Source of the DNA: Alloprevotella sp. | GTDB taxonomy: Bacteria > Bacteroidota > Bacteroidia > Bacteroidales > Bacteroidaceae | Direction of reading: 5' to 3' | DNA: 64,000 nt | NCBI GenBank assembly: GCA_017478625.1 | Contig: JAFVDF010000009.1 | Coordinates: 310,001-374,000, forward strand | Shown here: positions 55,455-64,000 of the stretch, piece by piece | Numbering within the stretch: position 1 is the first letter of the stretch | Layout: every line of letters starts with the position of its first letter | The notes under the pieces: model-generated | The model's input: only the letters and a program-made list of their open reading frames with translations | Database searches by the model: none | What the model was told of the DNA's origin: nothing | Made by a program: the position numbers and the translations under genes

Positions 55455-56132
55455 ATGTCAAAATCCCGACAGCGTTATTATGTAGTATGGCAGGGCCGAG
55501 AGACCGGCGTGTTTGACACGTGGGACGCCTGTCGTGCACAGGTCATTGGCGCTGAAGGAGCCCGATACAAATCGTTTGCTACCCGCGACGAGGCCGAAGA
55601 AGCGTTCCGTCAAGGTCCACCCCCTATGTCTGCGCGTAAAGCCCCTGTTGCGCGGAAGCAGAAGGACAACTTGCCCGCTGATCCTCCCTCGTGGCGCAAC
55701 GATACCGTATTGCCGTTGCCGAATGAAGTAGTGGCGCAGGCCATCGCCGTAGATGCAGCCTGCTCGGGCAACCCCGGAAAAATGGAATATCAGGGTATTT
55801 GTCTGCAGACGGGTGCGCAACTGTTCCATTATGGTCCGGTCTTCGGCACAAACAACATAGGCGAATTTCTAGCCATTGTCCACGCGCTGGCGCACCTCGC
55901 CCAGAAAGGCGACAAGCAGACGATTGTCTATTCGGACAGCCGTAATGCCATGCTCTGGATTAAGGCCGGACGCTGTCGTACCAAGTTGGCCTCCACGGAA
56001 AAGACGGCCGAACTCTTCGACGTCATAGCCCGTGCTGAAAAATGGCTGGCGATGCACCCCGAGCACAACGAGGTGCGAAAATGGCAGACCGACCTCTGGG
56101 GCGAAATACCTGCCGACTTCGGACGTAAGTAA
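55455..56132 (+). CDS. RNase H with N-terminal viroplasmin (caulimovirus VI-type) domain
   Basis: 225 residues. The N-terminal 55 residues form a viroplasmin-like RNA/DNA hybrid-binding domain (YYVVWQGRETGVFDTWDACR). The C-terminal RNase H fold has the acidic residues in AVDAACSGNPG, NNIGEFLAIVHA and YSDSRNAMLWI. It removes RNA from RNA-DNA hybrids such as primers and R-loops. It is co-transcribed with argS, and the msbA-like gene follows by 48 nt. Confidence 0.9.
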   Translation: MSKSRQRYYVVWQGRETGVFDTWDACRAQVIGAEGARYKSFATRDEAEEAFRQGPPPMSARKAPVARKQKDNLPADPPSWRNDTVLPLPNEVVAQAIAVDAACSGNPGKMEYQGICLQTGAQLFHYGPVFGTNNIGEFLAIVHALAHLAQKGDKQTIVYSDSRNAMLWIKAGRCRTKLASTEKTAELFDVIARAEKWLAMHPEHNEVRKWQTDLWGEIPADFGRK

Positions 56133-56180
56133 GACCGCTCCATCCATACATATACCTCCACACTAGAAAACTCCGAACCC

Positions 56181-58019
56181 GTGAAAGAATTCATACAGAT
56201 GTTGCGCCACTATGTGGCTCCCTATAAGCGCTACCTTATCGGCTCGTTGCTTTTGAACCTGCTGTCGGCCGTCTTGAATGTCTTTTCATTTCTCAGTATC
56301 ATACCTATGCTCCAACTGCTCTTTGGTATCGACAAGCAGACCTATGCTTTCGTGCCATGGGGCGATGCGTCGATGTCGTTCAAGGATATCCTGCTCAACA
56401 ACCTCTACTATTATACGACGCAACTTATGGAAACCTACGGGCCGTCGCTGACCTTGCTGCTACTCGGACTGTTTCTTATCACTGCCACCTTATTGAAAAC
56501 GGGTGCATACTTCGGTTCTGCGGCCGTTATGGTACCGATGCGCACGGGTATAGTACGCGATATTCGGAATACTGTCTATGAGAAAATCCTCCGACTGCCT
56601 CTGTCGTTCTTTTCGGAGGAGAAAAAAGGCGATATCATAGCCCGAATGAGCGGCGACGTAAACGAGATAGAGAACAGCATAACGGGCTCGCTCGAGATGT
56701 TGGTGAAAAATCCGATACTCATTGTCTGTTATTTCAGCGTACTGCTTTATACGAGTTGGCAACTGACACTTTTTGCTGTGCTGGTGCTTCCGCTTTTAGT
56801 GTGGGCTATGTCTGCCATCGGACGCCGGCTGAAGCGTCAGTCGCTGGAAGCGCAGAAAAAATGGAGCGAGACGATGGCACAACTTGAAGAAACGCTTGGA
56901 GGAATGCGTATCATAAAGGCGTTTACGGCTGAGGATAAGATGCAACAACGTTTCGAGGGGGTAACGAACGACTACCGCCGACAGATAGGTCGCGTCTCTA
57001 TCCGAATGAGTAGCGCGCACCCTGTGAGCGAGTTTTTGGGTACGGTGCTGATAGTTCTCGTACTCTGGTACGGCGGTACGCTTATCTTTTCGCAACGCGC
57101 CCCTATTGACGCCCCCGCCTTCATCTTCTACATGGTCATCCTCTATAGCATAATACAGCCCTTGAAGGACTTTTCGCGGGCCAGCTATAACATACCGAAA
57201 GGTATGGCCTCTGTGGAGCGGGTCAATAAGATTCTGCACACGGAAAATCCTATCCAGTCGCCGGCTCACCCCAAGACGCTGGAGCATTTGGAGAAGGAAA
57301 TCGTATTTTCCCACGTAGGATTTACCTATCCCAATACGCAACAGCCTGTCCTCACAGACATTTCGCTCAGCGTGAAGCGTGGACAGACGCTGGCCATAGT
57401 GGGACAGAGTGGCTCGGGCAAGAGTACGCTCGTAGATCTCCTTCCGCGTTATCACGATGTCAGTTCGGGCAGCATCACCATCGATGGCATAGACGTGCGC
57501 GACCTTGATATTTTAGATTTACGCGGACTTATAGGCAACGTGAACCAAGAGGCGATACTCTTCAACGACAGTTTCTTCAATAATATAGCCTTCGGCGTAG
57601 AAAATGCTACCCGCGAACAGGTGGAAGAAGCCGCCCGCATAGCCAATGCCCACGACTTTATCATGGCTACCGAAGCAGGCTACGACACGCTCGTAGGCGA
57701 CAGGGGTTGCCGCTTATCGGGCGGACAGCGCCAACGTGTATCCATTGCGCGCGCCATACTCAAAGCACCCGACATCCTTATCCTGGACGAGGCTACCTCG
57801 GCGTTGGATACGGAAAGCGAACGTCTGGTGCAGGAAGCCTTGGAGCGGCTGATGCAGAAATGTACGACGATAGCCATAGCCCATAGGCTTTCTACCATAC
57901 GGCACGCTGACGAGATCTGCGTACTGCATGAAGGACGCATTGTGGAGCGTGGCACACACGACGAACTCCTGGCCCGTGGCGGACAATATAAGTTCCTTCA
58001 CGACATGCAACAGGCTTAA
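56181..58019 (+). CDS. msbA: MsbA-like lipid exporter ABC transporter (fused membrane and ATPase domains)
   Basis: 612 residues from a GTG start. Six membrane segments fill about 15-320. The ATPase half has Walker [15 protein letters not shown], signature LSGGQRQRVSIARA, Walker B ILILDEATSALD and the H-loop histidine in IAHRLSTI. The family flips lipid A-core or other lipids across the inner membrane. It is followed by an epimerase and a PAP2 phosphatase with short gaps, suggesting an envelope-lipid operon. Confidence 0.85.
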   Translation: MKEFIQMLRHYVAPYKRYLIGSLLLNLLSAVLNVFSFLSIIPMLQLLFGIDKQTYAFVPWGDASMSFKDILLNNLYYYTTQLMETYGPSLTLLLLGLFLITATLLKTGAYFGSAAVMVPMRTGIVRDIRNTVYEKILRLPLSFFSEEKKGDIIARMSGDVNEIENSITGSLEMLVKNPILIVCYFSVLLYTSWQLTLFAVLVLPLLVWAMSAIGRRLKRQSLEAQKKWSETMAQLEETLGGMRIIKAFTAEDKMQQRFEGVTNDYRRQIGRVSIRMSSAHPVSEFLGTVLIVLVLWYGGTLIFSQRAPIDAPAFIFYMVILYSIIQPLKDFSRASYNIPKGMASVERVNKILHTENPIQSPAHPKTLEHLEKEIVFSHVGFTYPNTQQPVLTDISLSVKRGQTLAIVGQSGSGKSTLVDLLPRYHDVSSGSITIDGIDVRDLDILDLRGLIGNVNQEAILFNDSFFNNIAFGVENATREQVEEAARIANAHDFIMATEAGYDTLVGDRGCRLSGGQRQRVSIARAILKAPDILILDEATSALDTESERLVQEALERLMQKCTTIAIAHRLSTIRHADEICVLHEGRIVERGTHDELLARGGQYKFLHDMQQA

Positions 58020-58065
58020 TCCTCAATCTGACCAACCTATTTTTTAATAAATACAGCAAACGAAA

Positions 58066-59079
58066 ATGGCCTCCATACTTATCACTGGCGCAAGTGGCTT
58101 CATTGGCAGTTTTCTCATAGAAGGCGGTCTTGAACGTGGCTTCGACGTGTGGGCCGGAGTGCGACCCTCGTCTTCCCGGAGGTACTTGCAAGACGAGCGC
58201 ATCCGTTTTTTTAACCTGGATCTGGGTAGCGACGACGCCTTGCGCCGTGATTTGCTCGCCCACAAGGCAGAAAACGGGCCATTCGACTATGTCATCCACG
58301 CTGCGGGTGCCACAAAGTGTAAGAAAGAATCTGACTTTTTTCGCGTAAATACGGATGGGACGGAGCGTCTGGCACGCTTGTTGGTAGAAACAGGGACGCT
58401 GACAAAAGAGGGACGGTTCGTCTTTCTGAGTAGTCTAAGTGTGTTTGGTGCGGTAAGGGATAAAGACATGGAGCCCATCAGTCCGACCGATATGCCGGAA
58501 CCTAATACAGCCTACGGCAAGAGTAAGTTGGCCGCAGAGCAGGCTCTGGCCCGTGTGCCCGACCTGCACTATGTCGTTCTTCGTCCGACGGGTGTGTATG
58601 GACCACGCGAGCGCGACTATTTCTTAATGGCAAAGAGCGTGATGCAACGGGTGGATTGTGCGGTAGGCTTCAAGGAGCAGATCATTACCTTCATCTATGT
58701 GCGCGACGTAGTACAGGCTGCCTATCTTGCCTTATCCAAAGGGCCCGATGGTCAGGCCTATTTGCTTACCGACGGGGCCAATTACAATAGCCAGGACTTT
58801 GGGCGATTGCTCCAGCAGCATCTTGGCGTCAGCCATGTATTGCGCCCGACGATTCCGCTCTTTGTGCTGAAAGGTGTCTGCGCCATAGGCTCGTTGCTGT
58901 CCGGCTTTTCGAAAAATCCGCCTACACTGAATCTTGACAAATACCGCATACTGAAACAGCGCAATTGGCAAGCCGACATAAGCCGCGCTCGCGAACTGCT
59001 CGACTATGAACCTGCCTGGCCACTCGACCGTGGGGTGGAAGAGACTGTGCGCTGGTATATTGAAAACGGATGGATCTGA
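58066..59079 (+). CDS. NAD-dependent epimerase/dehydratase (extended SDR)
   Basis: 337 residues. The cofactor-binding motif is ITGASGFIGSFLIEGG, and the catalytic tyrosine and lysine are in AYGKSKLAAEQ, with an upstream SSLSVFG serine. The C-terminal part (FVLKGVCAIGSLLSGF) is hydrophobic, as in 3-beta-hydroxysteroid-dehydrogenase-like or lipid-linked SDRs. The substrate is unknown; its place between an MsbA-like exporter and a PAP2 phosphatase suggests a lipid or lipid-linked sugar. Confidence 0.82.
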   Translation: MASILITGASGFIGSFLIEGGLERGFDVWAGVRPSSSRRYLQDERIRFFNLDLGSDDALRRDLLAHKAENGPFDYVIHAAGATKCKKESDFFRVNTDGTERLARLLVETGTLTKEGRFVFLSSLSVFGAVRDKDMEPISPTDMPEPNTAYGKSKLAAEQALARVPDLHYVVLRPTGVYGPRERDYFLMAKSVMQRVDCAVGFKEQIITFIYVRDVVQAAYLALSKGPDGQAYLLTDGANYNSQDFGRLLQQHLGVSHVLRPTIPLFVLKGVCAIGSLLSGFSKNPPTLNLDKYRILKQRNWQADISRARELLDYEPAWPLDRGVEETVRWYIENGWI

Positions 59080-59106
59080 GGACAGACCACCCTGTAGCGA
59101 TAATCT

Positions 59107-60114
59107 ATGAATCAATTGAAATATAAAATATTAGCCTCCTACAACGCACCCGAACGGCTTACGCTGGCCTACGCGGCGTTTACCGCCGTGCTGACGCTGG
59201 CTCTGTGGTCGCGCTTGGACGAGCCGGTCTGCCTGCTTCTGCAACGTGTAGGCATCGTGCTTTTGGTGTGTGCGCTTAATGCAGTATGGCAGCGTTTTCC
59301 GCGACAGGACTTGCGCGTGTTGCGCACCATTGTACCGCTTGCTTTGTTGGCTTTTTGGTACCCTGACACCTTTGAGTTTTGCAGTACGTTCCCGAATCAG
59401 GACCATATCTTTGCCCGCTGTGATTACGCGCTCTTTGGCTGTCAGCCAGCCCTTGTCTTTTCGACGGCTTTGTCCGGCCAGTTTTGGAGCGAGGCATTTC
59501 ATCTGGGTTATTTCTCCTACTATCCGATTATTCTGACGGCCTGCCTTGTGGCGTTGTGCCGGAAACCCAACCGCGGGCTGGATCATTGGACACCTGTGAG
59601 CCTCGAATCGCGTCCCATAGAGCGCTTTGAGTGGGTTTGCGGGGTTGTGCTGGCTTCTTTCTTCCTCTACTATCTCGTTTTCCTCTTTCTGCCTGTGGCT
59701 GGTCCGCAGTATTACTTCGAAGCCATAGGGCGCGATGCGGCCAGTATGGGCAATTATCCCGAACTGGGCCATTATTTCCGCGGGCACGCCGAGTTGTCGG
59801 CCGATGCGGACCAGTTGCCCAGAGGCGTGTTCCAGATATTGGTAGATTTGACGCAGAGGGCAGGCGAAAGGCCTACGGCAGCGTTCCCTTCGAGCCATGT
59901 GGGCGTGAGTACCATTGTGCTATGGTTGCTTTTTCGCCTGCGCCGAAACTGGGCATTGGCCCTATTACCCTTGTGGGTACTGCTCTGTTTCTCTACGGTA
60001 TATTTGCAGGCCCACTATTTTATTGACGCTATTACGGGCCTGCTGACAGCACCGATTTTCCTTATCGCAGCACGTTGGCTGACCAATCGATTGACTCCAT
60101 CTACAAGCATATAA
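59107..60114 (+). CDS. PAP2-superfamily membrane phosphatase / phosphotransferase
   Basis: 335 residues, about six membrane segments. The PAP2 motifs C2 (AFPSSHVGVS) and C3 (AHYFIDAITG) are present with their histidines. The spacing and the YYLVFLFLPVAGPQYYF segment recall Aur1/inositol-phosphoceramide-synthase-like members rather than simple undecaprenyl phosphatases. Bacteroidota make sphingolipids, so a phospho-headgroup transferase is possible, but this is inference. It starts 27 nt after the epimerase gene. Confidence 0.8.
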   Translation: MNQLKYKILASYNAPERLTLAYAAFTAVLTLALWSRLDEPVCLLLQRVGIVLLVCALNAVWQRFPRQDLRVLRTIVPLALLAFWYPDTFEFCSTFPNQDHIFARCDYALFGCQPALVFSTALSGQFWSEAFHLGYFSYYPIILTACLVALCRKPNRGLDHWTPVSLESRPIERFEWVCGVVLASFFLYYLVFLFLPVAGPQYYFEAIGRDAASMGNYPELGHYFRGHAELSADADQLPRGVFQILVDLTQRAGERPTAAFPSSHVGVSTIVLWLLFRLRRNWALALLPLWVLLCFSTVYLQAHYFIDAITGLLTAPIFLIAARWLTNRLTPSTSI

Positions 60115-60135
60115 AAACAATTAAATTATACAGTT

Positions 60136-61530
60136 ATGAAAACGCTCGCTCGAAATCTCCTGTTCCTTGCGCTGACAGTCTTGACGCTCGGTACGGTAAA
60201 GGCTCAGAACGGTGGTATAGACCCAGCCGCTTTGAGTAGAATCAGCCAACTCGGTACGGCTAATCCGCAGACCGACCGCGCATTGCGCAACGCCCTTGCC
60301 GCCACATCCATCAACCAGCTGGCAGCTACGGCCGACAATCCTACGGCTCCGAACAATTATTTTTCCAACGAAGCCCCCTCTCGTGGCATCACCGATCAGA
60401 AGAGTTCGGGCCGATGCTGGCTTTTCAGCGGTCTGAATGTGCTTCGCGCAGAGATGATTCGTAATTATAAGCTCGGCGACTTCCGCTTCTCTCAGGCCTT
60501 TCTTTTCTTCTACGATCAGTTGGAGAAGAGCAATCTGTTTCTCCAAAGTATTATTGACAACGCAAACCGTCCTGCTGACGACAGACTCGTAGATTGGTTG
60601 TTTGAACATCCGATAGGCGACGGCGGAACATTCTGTGGTGTGCAGGCACTGGTATCTAAATATGGTCTTGTACCTGCCGACGTTTTTCCTGAATCGTTTG
60701 CCGCAAACAACACGTCGAAGATGTCGCAGATTCTCTCCCTCAAGTTGCGTGAATTCGGCCTTGAGTTGCGCCGTCTGGCAGGTCAGAAGACTAAGGCAAA
60801 AGACCTGCAGAAACGCAAGGAGGAGCAACTGGCGGAAATCTACCATATCCTGACCATTTGCCTTGGCACACCGCCCAGCAAGTTCGACTATACATTGCGC
60901 AACGCCAAGGGCGAAGTCCTCAGCACTGACTCATACACTCCCCGGTCGTTCTATGAGAAATATATCAATAAGGACCTGCAAAACAGTTACGTGCTGTTGA
61001 TGAACGACCCCTCGCGTCCGTTCTACAAAGTCTATAGCGTACAGTTGGACCGTCATGTTTACGACTCGCCCGACTGGACTTTCCTCAACCTGCCTATAGA
61101 AGACATCAAGCAGGTGGCTATCCGCTCGCTCTCCGACAGCACTCGTCTCTATATGAGTTGTGATGTGGGAAAATTTTATGATAGCAAAACCGGAACTTGC
61201 GACTTGAAGAACTTCGACTACGAGAGTCTCTTTTCTACCAACTTCCCCATGACAAAGGCCGAGCGTATACAAACGCACGCCAGCGCCTCGTCGCACGCCA
61301 TGACATTCTGTAGCGTCGATCTGGACAAGGATGGAAAACCGCTAAAATGGAAAGTAGAAAACAGCTGGGGACCATCTTCCGGCGCACAGGGCCATCTGAT
61401 TATGACAGACGAATGGGTAAACGAATACCTCTTCCGTCTGGTGGCTGAAAAGAAATATGCAGGCGAAGAAATACTGCGTCTGCTCAACCAAAAACCAATT
61501 CAACTGCCCGCGTGGGACCCTCTTTTTTAA
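60136..61530 (+). CDS. Secreted C1-family (bleomycin hydrolase-type) aminopeptidase
   Basis: 464 residues with a signal peptide (MKTLARNLLFLALTVLTLGT and onward to AQ), so periplasmic or surface, unlike the cytosolic PepC. The papain-type triad is intact: C94 in SSGRCWLFSG, histidine in ASSHAMTFCSV and asparagine in VENSWGPSSG. The C-terminus LPAWDPLF resembles the self-processing end of bleomycin hydrolase. It cleaves residues from peptide N-termini. It starts 21 nt after the PAP2 gene. Confidence 0.92.
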   Translation: MKTLARNLLFLALTVLTLGTVKAQNGGIDPAALSRISQLGTANPQTDRALRNALAATSINQLAATADNPTAPNNYFSNEAPSRGITDQKSSGRCWLFSGLNVLRAEMIRNYKLGDFRFSQAFLFFYDQLEKSNLFLQSIIDNANRPADDRLVDWLFEHPIGDGGTFCGVQALVSKYGLVPADVFPESFAANNTSKMSQILSLKLREFGLELRRLAGQKTKAKDLQKRKEEQLAEIYHILTICLGTPPSKFDYTLRNAKGEVLSTDSYTPRSFYEKYINKDLQNSYVLLMNDPSRPFYKVYSVQLDRHVYDSPDWTFLNLPIEDIKQVAIRSLSDSTRLYMSCDVGKFYDSKTGTCDLKNFDYESLFSTNFPMTKAERIQTHASASSHAMTFCSVDLDKDGKPLKWKVENSWGPSSGAQGHLIMTDEWVNEYLFRLVAEKKYAGEEILRLLNQKPIQLPAWDPLF

Positions 61531-61573
61531 GTGCCACCGCGGTGTATCAACTTGTTGAACGAACCTATACGAT

Positions 61574-63376
61574 ATGAACCTACGCAACATTGCCATCATT
61601 GCCCATGTGGACCACGGAAAGACTACCCTCGTGGACAAGATGCTATTGGCAGGAAACCTTTTCCGTAGCAATCAGGCTACGGGTGAACTCATTTTGGACA
61701 ATAACGAGCTTGAACGAGAGCGTGGCATCACGATTCTGTCTAAGAATGTAAGCATACGTTGGCGCGACACGAAGATAAATATTATTGACACCCCGGGACA
61801 CAGCGATTTTGGTGGCGAGGTGGAGCGCGTGCTTAACATGGCCGACGGTTGCTTGTTGCTGGTGGACGCCTTCGAGGGCCCGATGCCCCAGACGCGCTTT
61901 GTACTGCAAAAGGCGCTGGAGATAGGACTCAAGCCCATAGTCGTGGTAAACAAGGTAGATAAGCCAAACTGCCGTCCGGAGGAGGTGTACGAAATGGTCT
62001 TTGACCTGATGTGCGATCTGAACGCGACAGAAGAGCAGCTGGACTTCCCGGTGGTTTACGGCTCGGCCAAACAGGGCTGGATGGGCCCCGACTGGAAGCA
62101 GCCGACGGACAACATCGCCTATCTGCTTGATAAGATTTGCGAGGCCATACCCGCACCGCCCCATCGCGAGGGTACTCCCCAACTGCTCATAACGTCACTT
62201 GACTATAGTTCTTACACGGGACGTATTGCCGTAGGCCGACTCCACCGCGGCACCCTTCGCGACGGACAGAACATAACGATTTGCCACCGTGATGGCAGTC
62301 AAGAACGTACACGCATTAAGGAACTTCACACATTCGAGGGCATGGGCCATCAACGCACCGAAGAAGTGGGTTGCGGAGATATTTGTGCTATCGTCGGGCT
62401 GGAGACTTTTGAAATAGGAGATACGATTGCTGACGCTGAAAACCCCGAGGCACTTCCGCCTATTGATATAGACGAACCTACGATGTCTATGCTCTTTACG
62501 ATCAACGACTCGCCGTTCTTCGGCAGAGAGGGGAAATTCTGTACTTCCCGGCACATCGGAGAACGTCTGAGCCGTGAGTTGGAGAAAGACCTTGCCCTGC
62601 GCGTAGATCAGACGGCTCCCGACCGCTGGACAGTCAGTGGACGTGGCGTATTGCATCTGTCTATTCTCGTAGAGACTATGCGTCGCGAAGGATACGAACT
62701 GCAAGTGGGCCAGCCACAGGTTATCTATCGCGAAATAGACGGGCGGCGCCATGAGCCGATAGAGGAGCTTACGGTTAATGTGCCCGAGGAGTTCTCTTCA
62801 AAGATTATCGACATGGTCACTCGTCGTAAGGGAGAGATGACCAGCATGCAGAGTTTGGGCGATCGCGTGGACATCGCGTTCAGCATCCCCTCGCGTGGCA
62901 TCATCGGCCTTAGGACAAATGTGCTTACGGCTTCGCAAGGAGAAGCTATCATGGCCCACCGCTTCACTGGCTATGAGCCCTATCGTGGAGACATACACCG
63001 ACGCACTAACGGCTCTATGGTAGCCCTTGAGGCCGGCACCGTCTTTGCCTACGCCTTAGACAAACTGCAAGACCGGGGCCACTTCTTTATCAATCCGCAG
63101 GATGAAGTGTACGCCGGGCAGGTGGTAGGTGAACACGTCCACGAGAAAGATCTTGTTGTCAATGTCACGCGGGCCAAGCAACTTACCAACGTGCGTGCTT
63201 CGGGCTCGGACGAGAAAGCCCACATTATTCCGCCAATTATATTCTCCCTCGAAGAGGCCCTTGAATATATCAAGGAAGACGAATACGTAGAGGTAACTCC
63301 CAAGGCTATGCGTATGCGTAAGACTATTCTGGATCATCTTGCCCGCAAACGTGCAGGAAAGAGCGAAGAGGAATAG
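61574..63376 (+). CDS. typA: Ribosome-binding GTPase TypA/BipA
   Basis: 600 residues with translation-factor layout. G1 is [14 protein letters not shown]2/switch 1 includes RERGITIL, G3 is [11 protein letters not shown] and G4 is NKVDKP. Beta-barrel and EF-G-like domains follow, with the TypA-specific C-terminal domain ([19 protein letters not shown]). It assists ribosome assembly and stress adaptation. A strong terminator follows. Confidence 0.96.
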   Translation: MNLRNIAIIAHVDHGKTTLVDKMLLAGNLFRSNQATGELILDNNELERERGITILSKNVSIRWRDTKINIIDTPGHSDFGGEVERVLNMADGCLLLVDAFEGPMPQTRFVLQKALEIGLKPIVVVNKVDKPNCRPEEVYEMVFDLMCDLNATEEQLDFPVVYGSAKQGWMGPDWKQPTDNIAYLLDKICEAIPAPPHREGTPQLLITSLDYSSYTGRIAVGRLHRGTLRDGQNITICHRDGSQERTRIKELHTFEGMGHQRTEEVGCGDICAIVGLETFEIGDTIADAENPEALPPIDIDEPTMSMLFTINDSPFFGREGKFCTSRHIGERLSRELEKDLALRVDQTAPDRWTVSGRGVLHLSILVETMRREGYELQVGQPQVIYREIDGRRHEPIEELTVNVPEEFSSKIIDMVTRRKGEMTSMQSLGDRVDIAFSIPSRGIIGLRTNVLTASQGEAIMAHRFTGYEPYRGDIHRRTNGSMVALEAGTVFAYALDKLQDRGHFFINPQDEVYAGQVVGEHVHEKDLVVNVTRAKQLTNVRASGSDEKAHIIPPIIFSLEEALEYIKEDEYVEVTPKAMRMRKTILDHLARKRAGKSEEE

Positions 63377-63398
63377 GGAAACCTTTCGTGTAATACTA

Positions 63399-63437
63399 AA
63401 ATTAGGGGATAGACTGATATGGTCTATCCCCTAATTT
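63399..63437. terminator. Terminator after typA
   Basis: Perfect 16-bp arms, AAATTAGGGGATAGAC and GTCTATCCCCTAATTT, enclose 7 nt, with T-rich or A-rich ends, so it can act on both strands. Confidence 0.9.
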
Positions 63438-63562
63438 ATTGCTCAACGATCAATGAGGCAGAAGTCAAACTGTGGAAAGAGTCTATCTTGCTTTTTTGAG
63501 TTATGCGTTCAACCCGATGGACTTCGGTCTCAGAGAAAGAACAGAGAACGTATAAAAAAGGA

Positions 63563-64000
63563 TTATTCGGCATCTTTAAACCCTTCTTGGACAAACTCGG
63601 AAACCTTTCGCGCATATTTCTGAGCCATTTCTGTTTCCCGAACGGCTTGCTCCATAGCGCGCAAGCGGGCCTTTGATGCTTCTTTTTCATTTACTATGAA
63701 AAATGTTTGCATCTCGAAATAGCCACCACCAAGGTCGTGTATAATGCTGAAAGATTCCTTTAATTCTCCTTTAATCTCTTTTTGAACCAGCCGCTCATAG
63801 GCTCCGTAGAATCTATCAAATTCTCCTTCACCGTCAGTACCGTCGCCGAATACATCACTAGTGATTCTGCCCTTTACAGCACTGTTGGCTTTGCCGGCAT
63901 AATCTACACAAGCAGTGTTAAAAGCCTGTTGATGTCCCACATTCTTCGATTTGAATTTAGAAGCCAGTCCTACGATTTCATACCCATCGTCGCCCATTCC
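63563..64000 (-). CDS. LPP20-like exported protein (5' end cut by window edge)
   Basis: At least 145 residues remain, and the frame is still open at the right edge, so the start and any signal peptide are missing. Visible blocks are GYEIVGLASKF, FYGAYERLVQKEIKGELK and YFEMQTFFIVNEKE, a pattern I associate with LPP20-type lipoproteins. The C-terminus is helical and charged (AVRETEMAQKYARKVSEF). The function is unknown. It converges on typA, sharing the terminator region. Confidence 0.6.
   Translation of the reverse strand, partial: GMGDDGYEIVGLASKFKSKNVGHQQAFNTACVDYAGKANSAVKGRITSDVFGDGTDGEGEFDRFYGAYERLVQKEIKGELKESFSIIHDLGGGYFEMQTFFIVNEKEASKARLRAMEQAVRETEMAQKYARKVSEFVQEGFKDAE

Overview
This 64-kb window is chromosomal DNA from a member of the Bacteroidota, most likely order Bacteroidales. 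The reasons are the gene families (DUF2851, DUF4252, DUF4292, DUF2795, a PorX-type response regulator with a PglZ domain, the SDR-type threonine dehydrogenase beside kbl, an RNase H with a viroplasmin domain) and the promoters, which follow the Bacteroidota -7 pattern TAnnTTTG and often lack a Shine-Dalgarno sequence. No transposase, prophage or CRISPR array is visible. I do not name a species.

Left half (1-32.8 kb), mostly minus strand. It opens with an S41 protease (cut by the edge) and a PfkB sugar/nucleoside kinase, then a tRNA-Asn whose 3' end is duplicated. Next comes a collinear housekeeping block read right to left: mnmG, apt, uvrC, dtd, a MazG-like pyrophosphohydrolase, deoC, ychF, lgt. 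A consensus parS site lies between mnmG and apt. The dprA, thioesterase, DUF2851 and ndk genes follow, divergent from a PorX-like regulator. Then come a two-gene module (DUF262-HNH nuclease plus EcoRI-type adenine methyltransferase), a large TonB-type outer-membrane beta-barrel protein, and a plus-strand AAA ATPase/DUF4435 pair (PARIS-like) leading into uvrA. The half closes with an ECF sigma/anti-sigma/DUF4252 cluster, DUF2795, and butyrate kinase with phosphate butyryltransferase.

Centre (33.8-34.3 kb). Between xerD and a TrmH-family methyltransferase lies a gene-free AT-rich region with about ten DnaA-box-like sequences, including a perfect TTATCCACA. Gene direction switches here from mostly minus (left) to mostly plus (right), and parS lies about 25 kb away. 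I infer that this is the chromosomal replication origin.

Right half (34.3-64 kb), mostly plus strand. It holds a frameshifted alpha/beta hydrolase, dut, a TPR lipoprotein, a DUF4292 lipoprotein, an EnvC-like factor, a membrane pyrophosphatase, miaB, threonine catabolism genes (kbl, tdh), rubredoxin and a cyclophilin. A sodium symporter interrupted by an amber codon, an NhaC-type antiporter and metG (all minus) follow. Then come argS, RNase H, an envelope-lipid run (MsbA-like ABC transporter, NAD-dependent epimerase, PAP2 phosphatase), a secreted C1 aminopeptidase and typA.

The most unusual signal is a set of three intergenic arrays (18.77-18.89, 27.32-27.47 and 49.79-49.91 kb). In each, an ATWAT-type anchor (best form ATTATGCAATTT) recurs at exactly 21-bp steps, two turns of B-DNA. 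Nothing I recognise explains them.
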